A stretch of 41,557 nt of DNA from an uncultured Mediterraneibacter sp. Lineage in GTDB: Bacteria; Bacillota; Clostridia; Lachnospirales; Lachnospiraceae. The notes beneath the pieces are model-generated. The model did no database searches, was not told the origin of the DNA, and worked only from the letters and a program-made list of their open reading frames with translations. Made by a program: the position numbers and the translations under genes. Positions 24,691 to 33,840 of this stretch are shown in pieces; the first letter of the stretch is position 1; every line of letters begins with the position of its first letter. The stretch lies in the NCBI GenBank assembly GCA_944376695.1, contig CALWDM010000022.1, positions 1 through 41,557 of the forward strand, in the 5' to 3' direction.

Positions 24691-25458
24691 TTATGCGTGG
24701 CTTCTCCTGTGCTGCCTCTTCCATTTTTCTATCAGAGACGGATCCGCCTCCGCCGGCATGCTCTCCCTGATCTCGTCCAGCTCCCGCCGCATCTGGGCGT
24801 TCATCTCCATATACTCTTCATTCTTCGTGATCAGAATATGGTATTCCTCCAGCGACATATATTTGTAAGACGCATACAGATAAGGCTTCAGCAGAGCTTT
24901 GTCCCCGCACATCTGGTACGCCCTGTCATACATGCGTGCTGACTCCTGATAGAGGAAAAGTCTCCCGTATGCCGCTCCCAGCCCCGCATAGATCCTGCCG
25001 TAGAACCTGTCGTCCACAGTTTCGTCCTTCTCCTGGTTTAAGATCGCCTGATACACAAGGATCGCCTCCTCCAGCTCCCCGCTCTCCAGCAGGTTGTCGC
25101 CTTTGAATTTCTGGCGCTCAATGTCCTTCTGATTTTTCAGTCTCTCCAGCACATTCTGAATGCGGATCATCTCCGGTTCTCTGTATATCCTGGAGGCTTT
25201 CAGTATGGTCAGAACGAACTTCTCCACTGAGCCTCTCAGACGCAGGACGTCCCTGAGCGCCCCGGCCAGCTCCTCCATGCCCAGTTCTTCGTCAAGCCAG
25301 TCACAGAGCTGTTCGTTCATGATCGTGTAATCGATCAGATAAAGATTGTTGCACAGATAGTAGCACAGCTCCTCGATCGTAAAGATCCTGCAGTGGATCC
25401 TTGTGATCTCATATGGATGCGCCGCATGTCTGTCATGACAAAGAATTAAATTTCCCAT
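24691..25458 (-). CDS. Helical-repeat (TPR-like) protein of the DUF5717/DUF5716 cassette
   Basis: A 255-residue, mostly helical soluble protein. The centre and C-terminal half look like degenerate tetratricopeptide repeats (GDNLLESGELEEAILVYQAIL, then YAGLGAAYGRLFLYQESARMYDRAY). The N-terminal 90 residues are a distinct helical domain rich in Cys and Leu. It probably binds partner proteins, most likely the other two products of the cassette. The second of two adjacent ATGs (25458) is chosen for spacing from AGGAGG. The gene overlaps the DUF5716 gene by about 26 bases, so translation is coupled. No function is known to me. Confidence 0.72.
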   Translation of the reverse strand: MGNLILCHDRHAAHPYEITRIHCRIFTIEELCYYLCNNLYLIDYTIMNEQLCDWLDEELGMEELAGALRDVLRLRGSVEKFVLTILKASRIYREPEMIRIQNVLERLKNQKDIERQKFKGDNLLESGELEEAILVYQAILNQEKDETVDDRFYGRIYAGLGAAYGRLFLYQESARMYDRAYQMCGDKALLKPYLYASYKYMSLEEYHILITKNEEYMEMNAQMRRELDEIRESMPAEADPSLIEKWKRQHRRSHA

Positions 25459-26716
25459 CATTGCCTCCTAAATGTACGACCTTTTCCTCATGGAAGTCCG
25501 TGGGCGGAAAGAAATCTCCAAACCCTGCGTCACGCACCGTGATCTTACATGTCCTCTCGTCCAGGAACAGTGTCTCGATCTGAAGGCGCATGGAATATTC
25601 CGCGCGTCTCGGGAATTTCTCAAGGGAAATCTTCTCAGTCCTTACATTCCCCTGGATCAGTGACTCGATGTGGAACTCAATATCCTCCACATCCTCCATG
25701 AGGACTTCCCACTGATTGTTGGACTCATACCAGTGCGCTCCCCAGGAAACGATCGGGTACCACATTTCCTGACCATCCACCCGCATGTTCACCGTGATCT
25801 GGTCGGTCAGCTTGTCCTCTGACAGATAGACCGGATTCTCAATATGCGTGAACAGCTTTCTGTACGCAGTATAGCAGGCGCCCTTGCTGTACAGGTTATT
25901 CCCGATAAACGCTCTTCTGCCGTTACAGAGCACGCGAAGCGCTTTGGGATACCAGTTATTCTCAAATCCCTCGCCCGTAAGAAATACCGACGATACGATC
26001 CGCTTGTCAAACACGCTCTCAATAAATTTACAGAACATGGCGTCCGCTTCTTTTGCCTTGTCTTCGTTGAGCACAGGATAAACTGCCGCCAGCTCCTTCA
26101 TGTGCGCGCTGGCCACCTCGTCCACTGTCACAAAGGCAGTCCTGCCTCCGCCAAGTCCCGGCTGCAGACGCCTCAGCATATAAGCCCGGATCTCATTGCG
26201 GTCGCAGCAAAAAAGCGCCGCATCGTACTGCCACAGCTCCTTGGGCTGATAAAAAAGATAATTGCAGAAGCTCTCTTTATAGTCCTGGATAAAAATATGC
26301 CTTTTGTCGATATTCATGCGCACTGCGATCCCCCGGAGCATCTGTGCCAGCTCCTCTGTCAGGCATGGCACGGTAAATACGATCCCTTCGATCTCAGGGA
26401 AAGGCTGGAGAGTCATCTGGACGAACTGGGAGAGGAGCCAGATCGCATCGTATGTATCCTCACCGAATTCGATCCTGTCCCCTGCAAGACTTTTGCTCAG
26501 AAGCCTTGTCACAGTAAAACCTTCCTTGATCGTGACAAGCCTCTTCGCCTCCTTTCCGTAAGCCCATGTATCCCTCAGTTTCCCGATGATCAGCGGGATC
26601 TGGTAATTATCCGAATCTGTTTCCAGGGTATCCGGCTCCAGTTCCTGGTCGTTATAAAAACTGATCTGGCATGTCTTTTCATTTATTTCATAACCGATGA
26701 TACTGCCTTGTCCCAT
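25433..26716 (-). CDS. DUF5716 family protein, Hsp70/actin-fold-like
   Basis: A 427-residue cytoplasmic protein that I place in DUF5716. The N-terminus (IIGYEINEKTCQISFY), the stretch IEGIVFTVPCLTEE (compare Hsp70 AVITVPAYF) and the overall order suggest the actin/Hsp70 ATPase fold. The glycine-rich phosphate-2 motif (DLGGGT in Hsp70) is not seen; the matching place reads ALFCCDRNEI. ATP hydrolysis is therefore doubtful. The C-terminal 130 residues are beta-rich, like a substrate-binding part. The ATG follows GGAGG by 10 bases, and the gene starts 15 bases after DUF5717. Assignment is by recognition, not search. Confidence 0.75.
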   Translation of the reverse strand: MGQGSIIGYEINEKTCQISFYNDQELEPDTLETDSDNYQIPLIIGKLRDTWAYGKEAKRLVTIKEGFTVTRLLSKSLAGDRIEFGEDTYDAIWLLSQFVQMTLQPFPEIEGIVFTVPCLTEELAQMLRGIAVRMNIDKRHIFIQDYKESFCNYLFYQPKELWQYDAALFCCDRNEIRAYMLRRLQPGLGGGRTAFVTVDEVASAHMKELAAVYPVLNEDKAKEADAMFCKFIESVFDKRIVSSVFLTGEGFENNWYPKALRVLCNGRRAFIGNNLYSKGACYTAYRKLFTHIENPVYLSEDKLTDQITVNMRVDGQEMWYPIVSWGAHWYESNNQWEVLMEDVEDIEFHIESLIQGNVRTEKISLEKFPRRAEYSMRLQIETLFLDERTCKITVRDAGFGDFFPPTDFHEEKVVHLGGNDGKFNSLS

Positions 26717-26731
26717 GGGAAGACTCCCTCC

Positions 26732-29700
26732 TTACTCCTGTGTAAACATATGATTGGCCGCCGCATCCTCCAGAGCATATTCCTGCATCTTTCTGCGGCG
26801 CTCTCTGCCGGCAGACTCCGCGAGAATATCATTGAGTCTTCCGTATCTGCCCTGTTCTCCGGGTTCTGTCCGCCTTACGCAAGTCTCCTTATCACTGCGG
26901 TAGGAATTGCCGTCTATGGTCTCTTTAAAATAATATATTAATTTCTCGTTGGCAAAAAGTACAAATTTTTTCACATAGAGATTTTCATACATCGGGGTCA
27001 GCACTTCTGTGGAATAATCCGCCTGCTCCTCTCCGCCTTTCTGGAGCTGATAGTAGAGCATAACCCTGCTTCCCTTCTGGCCTTTATACTCGATTACTGT
27101 TTTATCCCACAACTGCAGCTCGATCAGCCATTCTTTTTCATAAGAAAGGAAGAACGGAAAATAAATCTGCTTTCCGCACAGTTCCTGAAGGAATTTTTTC
27201 AGAGTTTTGCGGGTCTGAGCGTTATATTCCCTGCCCGAATAATATTTGAGCACCGCAATCTTGCAGATGTCGATGGTGTTCTCGCCTTTTTCATATTCCC
27301 GGCAAATGATGTCGATCACACTTCTGCCGATCTTGCGCTCTTCCACCACATACTCTCTGGAAACATAGGCAAGATACGCCTCCTGAAGCCGGAAATACGC
27401 CCCCTCGGCATAATACTGTTCGAAAATCTGCGCCTCCTGGAACAATTCCTCCGAGAACAGCATCTGCGTGAGGATCCGCTCCGCCAGCTTATGAGTGTGC
27501 ACCTCATAATCCCGCGCTTCTCTCCAGAGCATCTTCATATCCGGAGTCGCCCCGCAGTAATAATTCGCCAGATAAGTCAGGATCACTTTGTCATACTGCT
27601 GTTTCTTAAACAGTTCAAAACACACATAGGTCAGGAAATCGTCATTCTCGTAATTATTCTCCCGGATCGTCCTGCTGCACAGCCCGAGCATCTCTTCCTC
27701 TGTATAATTCTCAAGCCCTCTTTCGCGGACCATGTCCAGAGTCAGTTCCAGGGTCTCCTCTTCCTCCCGGTTCCTGCGCAGGCCATTGATATATTTTCTG
27801 CACATATCCATGTAGCGGAGTTCGTAGAAAAGACGTTTGCTCTCATAAGGGATGGAATCTGTGTAATGCCTTCCGTCTTTCGACTCCCAGACGAGCCGGT
27901 CTGTCTTTGCATACAGGAATACGCGGGCTCCATTCTCTGTATACGGAGCTTTCTGTGTGATCGTCCCGTCCTCTGCGATCACATGGACGTATTTCATGTT
28001 CGGCACTTTCGTTGTGATCCAGTAGGCATGGCATACATCGTACAGCGCTTTCACTCTCTCCGGGTTCATTGCGGATTCAACTACAAAGCGTTTGTATATG
28101 ATGCGGAGCTGTTCGTCCACATTCCTCCGGTCCAGCTGGTTCCATGCAAATGCCTCCATCTCATCCCGGTAATGCGCGTAGATCTCACTTGACTCGTCCT
28201 CGCAGGTGATCAGATTTGAATAAAGAAACGCGCATTTATGGTAATCCAGGGAATTTCCGTGCATAAAATACAGGTACACAGACCTTGGCAGAGGTCCGTG
28301 AAACTGGGACGGCACAACTGAAGCCATATAGTACTCGTAGAGCTGCGCGATCTTCAGCTCAGCTTCCACTGCCTCCCGATACCATTTAAAATACTCCCTG
28401 TCCATGCAGTTCCCCTTAATGAGCAGAGTACAGATGGACGTCAGGATCATCGACTCATGATAGATCTTATAAGAAAGAACAAGGACATTGTAAAGATGCC
28501 GGTCAAACACCTTCATCTGGCTCGCCAGGTTCGCGGTATAGAGAGCCAGCTCCCGGGTCATCAGCTTATGCTTCACCGCAAAAAGGAGTACGCGGACCTC
28601 AAACTCTCCCAGCTTCTTCAGCGAAGAGCTTTTATCCCGGAAACACTTGAACGCCTGGAGATAGAACCAGATACTGTGGGATTTTTCCTCATAAAACTGT
28701 TTCTCCAGGGCGCGCAGCCTCTCGCTGTAGATCTTATACTCCGGATCCACCTCCACGAGCATGCAGAGGATCTTCCAGCTTTCCGGATGCCTCATAAAAG
28801 TTCTGGAAAGCTCCTCCGCCACCTTTCTCTGGCCGATCGTATCACTGGACAGCAATGTGGTGAGATAGAGATAATAAGAGCTGAGCTCCACGTCTTTCCC
28901 GATGGCAAACCGGTTATAATTGTAGGACTCAAGGAGCCATTTCGCCTCGTCTGTCTGTCCGCTGATCAGGCAGATATGTGCGTGGAAAAGAAGATAAAAT
29001 TCATTTCTGGGATCCATATCCCGCAAATGGCTGATCCGCCTGACCGCCTCCTGCGCCCAGTCGGAAAGCTCCGTCTTCCCGCTCTCATATTTCAGGTAAT
29101 TGCGGATGATCCCCGCAAACTCGCGGTCGTTGGCACGGCGCTCCTCATCCCGCTTTACATCTTTTTCAACTACAACCTCATAGGTCAGCGTCTCATAAGG
29201 CGACTCCAGGATAATCCTGCCGAAATTGCTCCCCTCATGGAGCCTGTTCACATCCAGGAAGTACTCCAGCCGGTAAGAATTGCCGATAAACTCTTCTGTG
29301 GTAACCCTGGTATGTTCCACAGAAAGGAACTCTCCCTCCGTACGCACATCGATCTCCAGATAGCCCCATGTATTTTTCCTGATCGTAAATGTCTCTTTGC
29401 GCGCCTCTGTCAGGGAGATAAACGCCCGGCTCTCTTCCTCCAGGGTCAGGAAGATCTTCTCCTTCTGCTTGCAGCCTACGAGAAATTCCTCCAGCGCCTG
29501 CTGATCCAGTTCCCATTTTCTCATATTGTCATAGAGCGCCTGGATCCGTCTATCCTCATATTTCAGGATCTCGTAGAAGTCCCTGGAACGGAACAGCTTC
29601 ACCGCCTCAGCCGCATCCCGGTAAGAAAGCTTTTTGAAATCCTCCAGGCTCTGGATCTTGCCATATCCCGTCATCACAAAAGGCTTCTCAATGATGGCGG

Positions 29701-30034
29701 TAAACGCCACGTCATATTCCCCTCCGTTGCAGACGATCGTGAATTTGCCGTGCTCCACATGCCCCGGCATAAGCCCATTGCCGTCATATGTATAATAGAT
29801 ATTGACCGGATTGCCGTCAAACCCCTGCTCATCGCAGCGGACACGATAAGAAGAGGGATAGACAAGGCCGCGGATGGTCCCCTCCCCCTGGTTCTGGAGC
29901 GAAAAGCTCCCCCTGTATTTTTCTCCCTCGCCGACACGCATGATGATCCGTGTCTCCGGGAAGATAATCTCCGGCTGCGGGATATGGAAATCCCCTTTGG
30001 CAAATCGCTTGATCTTGTTCTTCAAATCAGTCAC
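26732..30034 (-). CDS. DUF5717 family protein, giant helical scaffold
   Basis: A 1100-residue protein, the largest in the window, recognised as DUF5717. Two beta-sandwich, Ig/BACON-like segments are seen (about 20-115, with FSLQNQGEGTIRGLVYPSSY; about 230-300, with FGRIILESPYETLTYEVVVE). The rest is almost wholly helical with many Tyr, Leu and charged residues, like irregular TPR/HEAT-type repeats. No signal peptide or membrane helix is visible, so it should be cytoplasmic. The start is GTG at 30034 with a poor ribosome site; TTG at codon 4 with AGGTGA upstream is an alternative. It is the first gene of the cassette and has its own extended -10 promoter. Function unknown. Confidence 0.78.
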   Translation of the reverse strand: MTDLKNKIKRFAKGDFHIPQPEIIFPETRIIMRVGEGEKYRGSFSLQNQGEGTIRGLVYPSSYRVRCDEQGFDGNPVNIYYTYDGNGLMPGHVEHGKFTIVCNGGEYDVAFTAIIEKPFVMTGYGKIQSLEDFKKLSYRDAAEAVKLFRSRDFYEILKYEDRRIQALYDNMRKWELDQQALEEFLVGCKQKEKIFLTLEEESRAFISLTEARKETFTIRKNTWGYLEIDVRTEGEFLSVEHTRVTTEEFIGNSYRLEYFLDVNRLHEGSNFGRIILESPYETLTYEVVVEKDVKRDEERRANDREFAGIIRNYLKYESGKTELSDWAQEAVRRISHLRDMDPRNEFYLLFHAHICLISGQTDEAKWLLESYNYNRFAIGKDVELSSYYLYLTTLLSSDTIGQRKVAEELSRTFMRHPESWKILCMLVEVDPEYKIYSERLRALEKQFYEEKSHSIWFYLQAFKCFRDKSSSLKKLGEFEVRVLLFAVKHKLMTRELALYTANLASQMKVFDRHLYNVLVLSYKIYHESMILTSICTLLIKGNCMDREYFKWYREAVEAELKIAQLYEYYMASVVPSQFHGPLPRSVYLYFMHGNSLDYHKCAFLYSNLITCEDESSEIYAHYRDEMEAFAWNQLDRRNVDEQLRIIYKRFVVESAMNPERVKALYDVCHAYWITTKVPNMKYVHVIAEDGTITQKAPYTENGARVFLYAKTDRLVWESKDGRHYTDSIPYESKRLFYELRYMDMCRKYINGLRRNREEEETLELTLDMVRERGLENYTEEEMLGLCSRTIRENNYENDDFLTYVCFELFKKQQYDKVILTYLANYYCGATPDMKMLWREARDYEVHTHKLAERILTQMLFSEELFQEAQIFEQYYAEGAYFRLQEAYLAYVSREYVVEERKIGRSVIDIICREYEKGENTIDICKIAVLKYYSGREYNAQTRKTLKKFLQELCGKQIYFPFFLSYEKEWLIELQLWDKTVIEYKGQKGSRVMLYYQLQKGGEEQADYSTEVLTPMYENLYVKKFVLFANEKLIYYFKETIDGNSYRSDKETCVRRTEPGEQGRYGRLNDILAESAGRERRRKMQEYALEDAAANHMFTQE

Positions 30035-30082
30035 CTACTCACAATTCTTCTTCTGCCCAAATACAAAAGTACGCTACTCTGA

Positions 30083-30112
30083 ATTATAGCATTGTTCGAC
30101 AGATTCTTGCAA
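30083..30112 (-). promoter_or_regulatory. Promoter of the DUF5717/DUF5716 cassette
   Basis: Minus-strand -35 TTGCAA (30107-30112), 18-base spacer, -10 TATAAT (30083-30088) with an upstream TG (TGCTATAAT), an extended -10. Confidence 0.72.
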
Positions 30113-30121
30113 CGGTGTATT

Positions 30122-30164
30122 CAAAGAATTTGCCGCAGATTGTATGCATGTATGCAATTCTTTG
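30122..30164. other. Large inverted repeat after the GNAT gene
   Basis: Nine-base perfect arms (CAAAGAATT at 30122-30130, AATTCTTTG at 30156-30164) enclose a further palindromic stretch with TGCAT/ATGCA. It begins one base after the GNAT stop and lies just upstream of the cassette promoter. It lacks a T run on the minus strand, so it may be a 3' stabiliser or an operator rather than a terminator. Confidence 0.5.
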
Positions 30165-30608
30165 CTACACTTTATCCTTCACCATCTGCACATAATTCAG
30201 AACCTCATACCCAAGCTTCCTGTAAAGGGCCGCCGCCCTTGTATTCTCCTCCTCCACTTCCAGGCGCAGGCGGGTCACTTCCTTACCTTTCTGTTCTTCC
30301 AGATAATGGAAGAACTCCCTTCCCAATCCTCTGGAGCGGAACTTTTCACGGATATAAACCTCCTCGATCCACCACACATAGCCTCCCGCCTCCTGGGAAT
30401 AAGTCTTTGCGGTCAGGCCATACCCCGCTGTCTCTCCGTCACACTCAAACAGGAAGATCTCCGCATAGGCATCCGACCGGAGGGCTTCCTCCACTGTTCT
30501 CACGAAATACCCGTCCGGTATCGGGTGGAGCACTGCATCCGAATGATAGAATTCCCCTGCCATCTCAATATAGCTTTCTCTGTCATTTTCTGTAAATCTG
30601 CGTATCAT
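30165..30608 (-). CDS. GNAT family N-acetyltransferase
   Basis: A 147-residue GNAT acetyltransferase. The acetyl-CoA-binding motif A is VYIREKFRSRGLGREF (R-x-x-G-x-G/A type) at about residues 88-103, followed by motif B (LEVEEENTRAAALYRKLGYE). The acceptor substrate cannot be told. ATG at 30608 follows AAGGAGAGGG and overlaps the end of the transglutaminase gene by 26 bases, so it belongs to that operon, though it has no evident link to it. Confidence 0.88.
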   Translation of the reverse strand: MIRRFTENDRESYIEMAGEFYHSDAVLHPIPDGYFVRTVEEALRSDAYAEIFLFECDGETAGYGLTAKTYSQEAGGYVWWIEEVYIREKFRSRGLGREFFHYLEEQKGKEVTRLRLEVEEENTRAAALYRKLGYEVLNYVQMVKDKV

Positions 30609-32793
30609 CTTTCCCTCTCCTTATCCTTATTTTCTCTTTTTCCACAGTTTTCCCGGTTCCCTGAGAAATATCGTATATATATCGGCAGAGCAGACGTCTG
30701 CCTGCCGTCATCCGCTCCCAGGCGCTGTCCGCACACTTCCCATAAAGGCGCAGCGCCCTTTTCCGCGCCTCTCTCCCGTCTTCCGGATGATAATAAAGAG
30801 CGCGCATTACCTGCTCATAAAACCAGTCCCATTCCTCCGCGCTGACCTCCGGGCACTCCTTTTTCAGCAGTTTCAGCCCTTCCTTCCCGTAAATATCCTC
30901 CTTCTCTTTTTTTATCTGAAGCTTTTTCCTTCTTTCCACGCCGGGGTTCCTTCTCCGGGCGAGCCACACCAGCCTCACAGCCCCTGCATACATTGCAGGA
31001 AGCCCGTTTCCCTCTGCCGCATCCGAGATCTCCTGCCGGAACCTTTTTCTCCTGAAAGCTGCCCGGATCAGGACCGCGGCGCCGGCGGAAAAGAGAGACA
31101 GGCCTGCCAGCAGCGCGGCTGCCGCCTTCCAGACCAAACCCGTCCTCTGATCTGTCTTCTGCTCTGTCCCCTGACCTGTCTCCGGATCCCGGAGCTGTTC
31201 TGCCGCACTCCCGTTTCCCGGGGATGCGGGCGTATGTTCTTTATTTACCCAGCCTCTGTCCGTGCCTTCATACACCTGGCACCATGCATGCCCCATGCTG
31301 CCTTCGACCTGCGCCTGCCAGGTGCCGTCTTCCCCCTGCTCAAACGCAGATGCCGGCACTGCATAGCCCTCGATATACACAGACGGATAGCCGCACATGC
31401 GGTAGAGCAGGGCAGCCGTGGTGGCAAAATGGACGCAGAATCCCCTGTGGTTTTCAAACAGAAAATATTCCGCAAAATCCTCTGCCCCAGGTACAGGCCC
31501 GGGCGCAGTGTCATAGACTGCCATCGTTTCAAACGCCTCATCGATCTGCCTTCCCACCGCTTCACCTGAACCTGTATCCCAGTATTCACACAATTCTTCC
31601 AGACGGTCCAGCCCTCCCGGCAGCATCAGGCAGTCTTCAAGGAACTCCGGCATATCTTCTGAAAGGACTGCTTTCGGATCGCTGCCCCTCTCCCAGCGTT
31701 CCCCGGTATAGGCAGTACCTGTCCTGACCGGGACATATACAGTTCCAGCCGGTTTTTCCTGTACGGATACCGTGAGGGGAGTCTCCGGTGTCTCCGGCAC
31801 AAAAGCACGGATCTCCTTCAGATGGTCCATACTGTCCGATGATGAAGCAGACTCTCCGTCAAAGATCTCCATATCCAGACCTTCTTCTGGGAGCGGACGA
31901 TCCTCCTGTTCCGGCTGCAGCTCTTCCGGAGCATTGTCCTCATCCCCTGACACAGGCTGCTCCCCCGCTTCTTCTGTTCCGCTTTCAGCCAGCCTTTCAA
32001 TCCTTCCGATCAGATCCGTATGGATCCGCGCGCGGACGGTCTGATAAACACTCCCTTCCTCCTGCCGCCCCGTATCCAGAAGCCTGCCCGTAGAGACAGA
32101 TATCCATATCAGGAAGATCAATCCCGCCGCTGTAAAAAGAAGGGCAGCCATTCTTCGGGCTCCTGCCCCCATTTTCCCCGGGCCGGCATCTCCGCTGCAC
32201 TTCTGAGCGCCGGAAAGTCCCGAAGCGACTGCGGCATAATACATGGCACCCGCGAAAACAAGTATCCAGGAAGACTGCTCTGACGGGAAATACCCATTCC
32301 ACGCACTCACGGCAAAAGGCGCTGCCAGAGCCAGACCCGCCGCCAGTTTCCCCTTACCGGATAAAAAGACAAAGGTCCACAGGATCAGGACGGGAAGGGT
32401 CAGGACAATCTCCCCGGCTCCTGAAAAATATCCCCAGGTCTCATCAATCCACCAGAGACCGGCACCGGCCAGGATCTCCGGGACTACCGCCCACTTCCCG
32501 GCGCACACGGCAAGCAAAGAGACGATAAGGGACAGCAGGCAGAGTCCTCCGTACAGCCGTGTCTCACTCACCTCCAGCGGAAAGACGGAAAGGAATGCAT
32601 TCCACCACGCTGCCCCCAGAAAAGATACAGACACAGATGAGAAGCACACTGCCGTGAGCTTCTCCCTGCTGTTTTTCTTCTTTATCTTCTGGGCCTTATA
32701 TACTTTTATCCCATGACCTCTTCGCGCCACTGTATCATCTCCCCTTTTTGTCATCACAGCCGCAGGAGCTCCGGTTTTTCCCCGTCCTTCCAT
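30583..32793 (-). CDS. Transglutaminase-like domain membrane protein
   Basis: A 736-residue membrane protein. A basic N-terminus is followed by about six helices (roughly 45-235), an acidic Ser/Glu linker, an extracellular transglutaminase/protease-like domain (about 380-525), another helix (near 550-575) and a cytoplasmic charged tail. The catalytic Cys453 is in HRGFCVHFATTAALLYRMCG and His502 in GHAWCQVYE. The third residue, usually Asp in WxxxD, is Glu519 (GWVNKEHTP). Such proteins form operons with MoxR and DUF58 proteins; their role is unknown, presumably at the cell envelope. The ATG at 32793 follows GGGGAG closely; ATG at 32754, overlapping the DUF58 stop (TGATG), is an equally good choice. 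Confidence 0.85.
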   Translation of the reverse strand: MEGRGKTGAPAAVMTKRGDDTVARRGHGIKVYKAQKIKKKNSREKLTAVCFSSVSVSFLGAAWWNAFLSVFPLEVSETRLYGGLCLLSLIVSLLAVCAGKWAVVPEILAGAGLWWIDETWGYFSGAGEIVLTLPVLILWTFVFLSGKGKLAAGLALAAPFAVSAWNGYFPSEQSSWILVFAGAMYYAAVASGLSGAQKCSGDAGPGKMGAGARRMAALLFTAAGLIFLIWISVSTGRLLDTGRQEEGSVYQTVRARIHTDLIGRIERLAESGTEEAGEQPVSGDEDNAPEELQPEQEDRPLPEEGLDMEIFDGESASSSDSMDHLKEIRAFVPETPETPLTVSVQEKPAGTVYVPVRTGTAYTGERWERGSDPKAVLSEDMPEFLEDCLMLPGGLDRLEELCEYWDTGSGEAVGRQIDEAFETMAVYDTAPGPVPGAEDFAEYFLFENHRGFCVHFATTAALLYRMCGYPSVYIEGYAVPASAFEQGEDGTWQAQVEGSMGHAWCQVYEGTDRGWVNKEHTPASPGNGSAAEQLRDPETGQGTEQKTDQRTGLVWKAAAALLAGLSLFSAGAAVLIRAAFRRKRFRQEISDAAEGNGLPAMYAGAVRLVWLARRRNPGVERRKKLQIKKEKEDIYGKEGLKLLKKECPEVSAEEWDWFYEQVMRALYYHPEDGREARKRALRLYGKCADSAWERMTAGRRLLCRYIYDISQGTGKTVEKEKIRIRRGKDDTQIYRK

Positions 32794-33815
32794 ATTTCTC
32801 CCCTGCTGTCGATGGTCACTGTACTGCTGAACTGCAGTCCCCTGAACTCATCCGCAAAGCAGGCGTCCCGCTTCCCGATATCCCGGCACGGCACAAGGTC
32901 CAGGAGATGCCACACCATATGGTACGCTTCTTCCTCATTCCTGATCCGGAACTTCACGATCCTCTCATTGTCCTCCTCGTACCAGGCTGCCATATGGATG
33001 CACTTTTCCTCCGCCAGAGTGACAGACAGGGACGCCGCCCTCTCCGCCACAGCAGAAAAGCTCCCGGAGGCAGTCATGCTTTCCCTGATATCAAACCAGA
33101 TCAGGACCGTACAGCCCAGAGGGAATCCTTTTTCTTTCACCATGAGTTCATCCTCTTTGGCGCTCAGCTTCCAGTGGATATCTTTCAGCGGATCCATGAC
33201 CCTGTATTCCCTGACCTGGTATATTTCAGAAGGGTCATCCCCTTTCTTCTCCCCTGAGTAATCATCCGACTCTGCCTGGAATTCCCTTGTCTTTCTCGTG
33301 ATCTCCAGAGGCATCAGCGCAAAGCCGGGCATGATCTTCACAGAACAGGCCTGATCCTCTTTCTTCCCGATGCAAAAGATACCGAGGAGATCAAAGACCC
33401 TCAGCTTCTCCAGCTTCACCTCGATACTTCCGCAGTGTCCGCTCACGAACTCACACCATAAAGTCTCTTCCCCGCCTGCGGGCACGGTCCCCGTATATTT
33501 CTTTTTCTTCCGCTTCTTTTTCCCGTCCCTGGCATCCCGCACCGAGAGGATCAGCTCATACCGGATTCCTGCCAGTCGGGAATCATTCCGCACGGTGACT
33601 CCGGCGCGGATGCGTTTTCCATTCTCCCCCATGGCGGGGACCCGCTCCAGATCCGCGGTCACGTTCCCTTTCACCAGCAGCAGATATGCATACGACACAG
33701 GAAGATACAGAAGAATGAACACAAGGATCCCGGATGTCACAGTCTCATTGTACATAAAAAACAGATAAGCCGCAGCCAGCGCCACGGCTGAATACCCTGC
33801 CAATCTTCGGACCAT
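32754..33815 (-). CDS. DUF58 domain-containing protein
   Basis: A 353-residue protein with two N-terminal membrane helices (about 8-45) and a cytoplasmic von Willebrand A-like DUF58 domain. The family mark is DPSEIYQVREYRVMDPLKDIHWKLSAK (positions near 190-215; compare the usual REYxxGDxxRxIxWKxSA, with Gly replaced by Met). The following segment VLIWFDIRES is the start of the vWA fold with a D-x-R-x-S form of the MIDAS site. The partner MoxR is thought to act as a chaperone-like ATPase on it. It lies 25 bases after moxR, with GGGAG 7 bases before its ATG. Confidence 0.9.
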   Translation of the reverse strand: MVRRLAGYSAVALAAAYLFFMYNETVTSGILVFILLYLPVSYAYLLLVKGNVTADLERVPAMGENGKRIRAGVTVRNDSRLAGIRYELILSVRDARDGKKKRKKKKYTGTVPAGGEETLWCEFVSGHCGSIEVKLEKLRVFDLLGIFCIGKKEDQACSVKIMPGFALMPLEITRKTREFQAESDDYSGEKKGDDPSEIYQVREYRVMDPLKDIHWKLSAKEDELMVKEKGFPLGCTVLIWFDIRESMTASGSFSAVAERAASLSVTLAEEKCIHMAAWYEEDNERIVKFRIRNEEEAYHMVWHLLDLVPCRDIGKRDACFADEFRGLQFSSTVTIDSRGEIWKDGEKPELLRL

Positions 33816-33840
33816 TTCGTCTCTCCCTCAAAAATCCGGT

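Noticed and set aside
28457-30082. A 541-codon plus-strand open frame
   Set aside because: It is antisense to the DUF5717 gene, lacks a ribosome site and has no protein-like domain text. It is a by-product of codon bias in the real gene.
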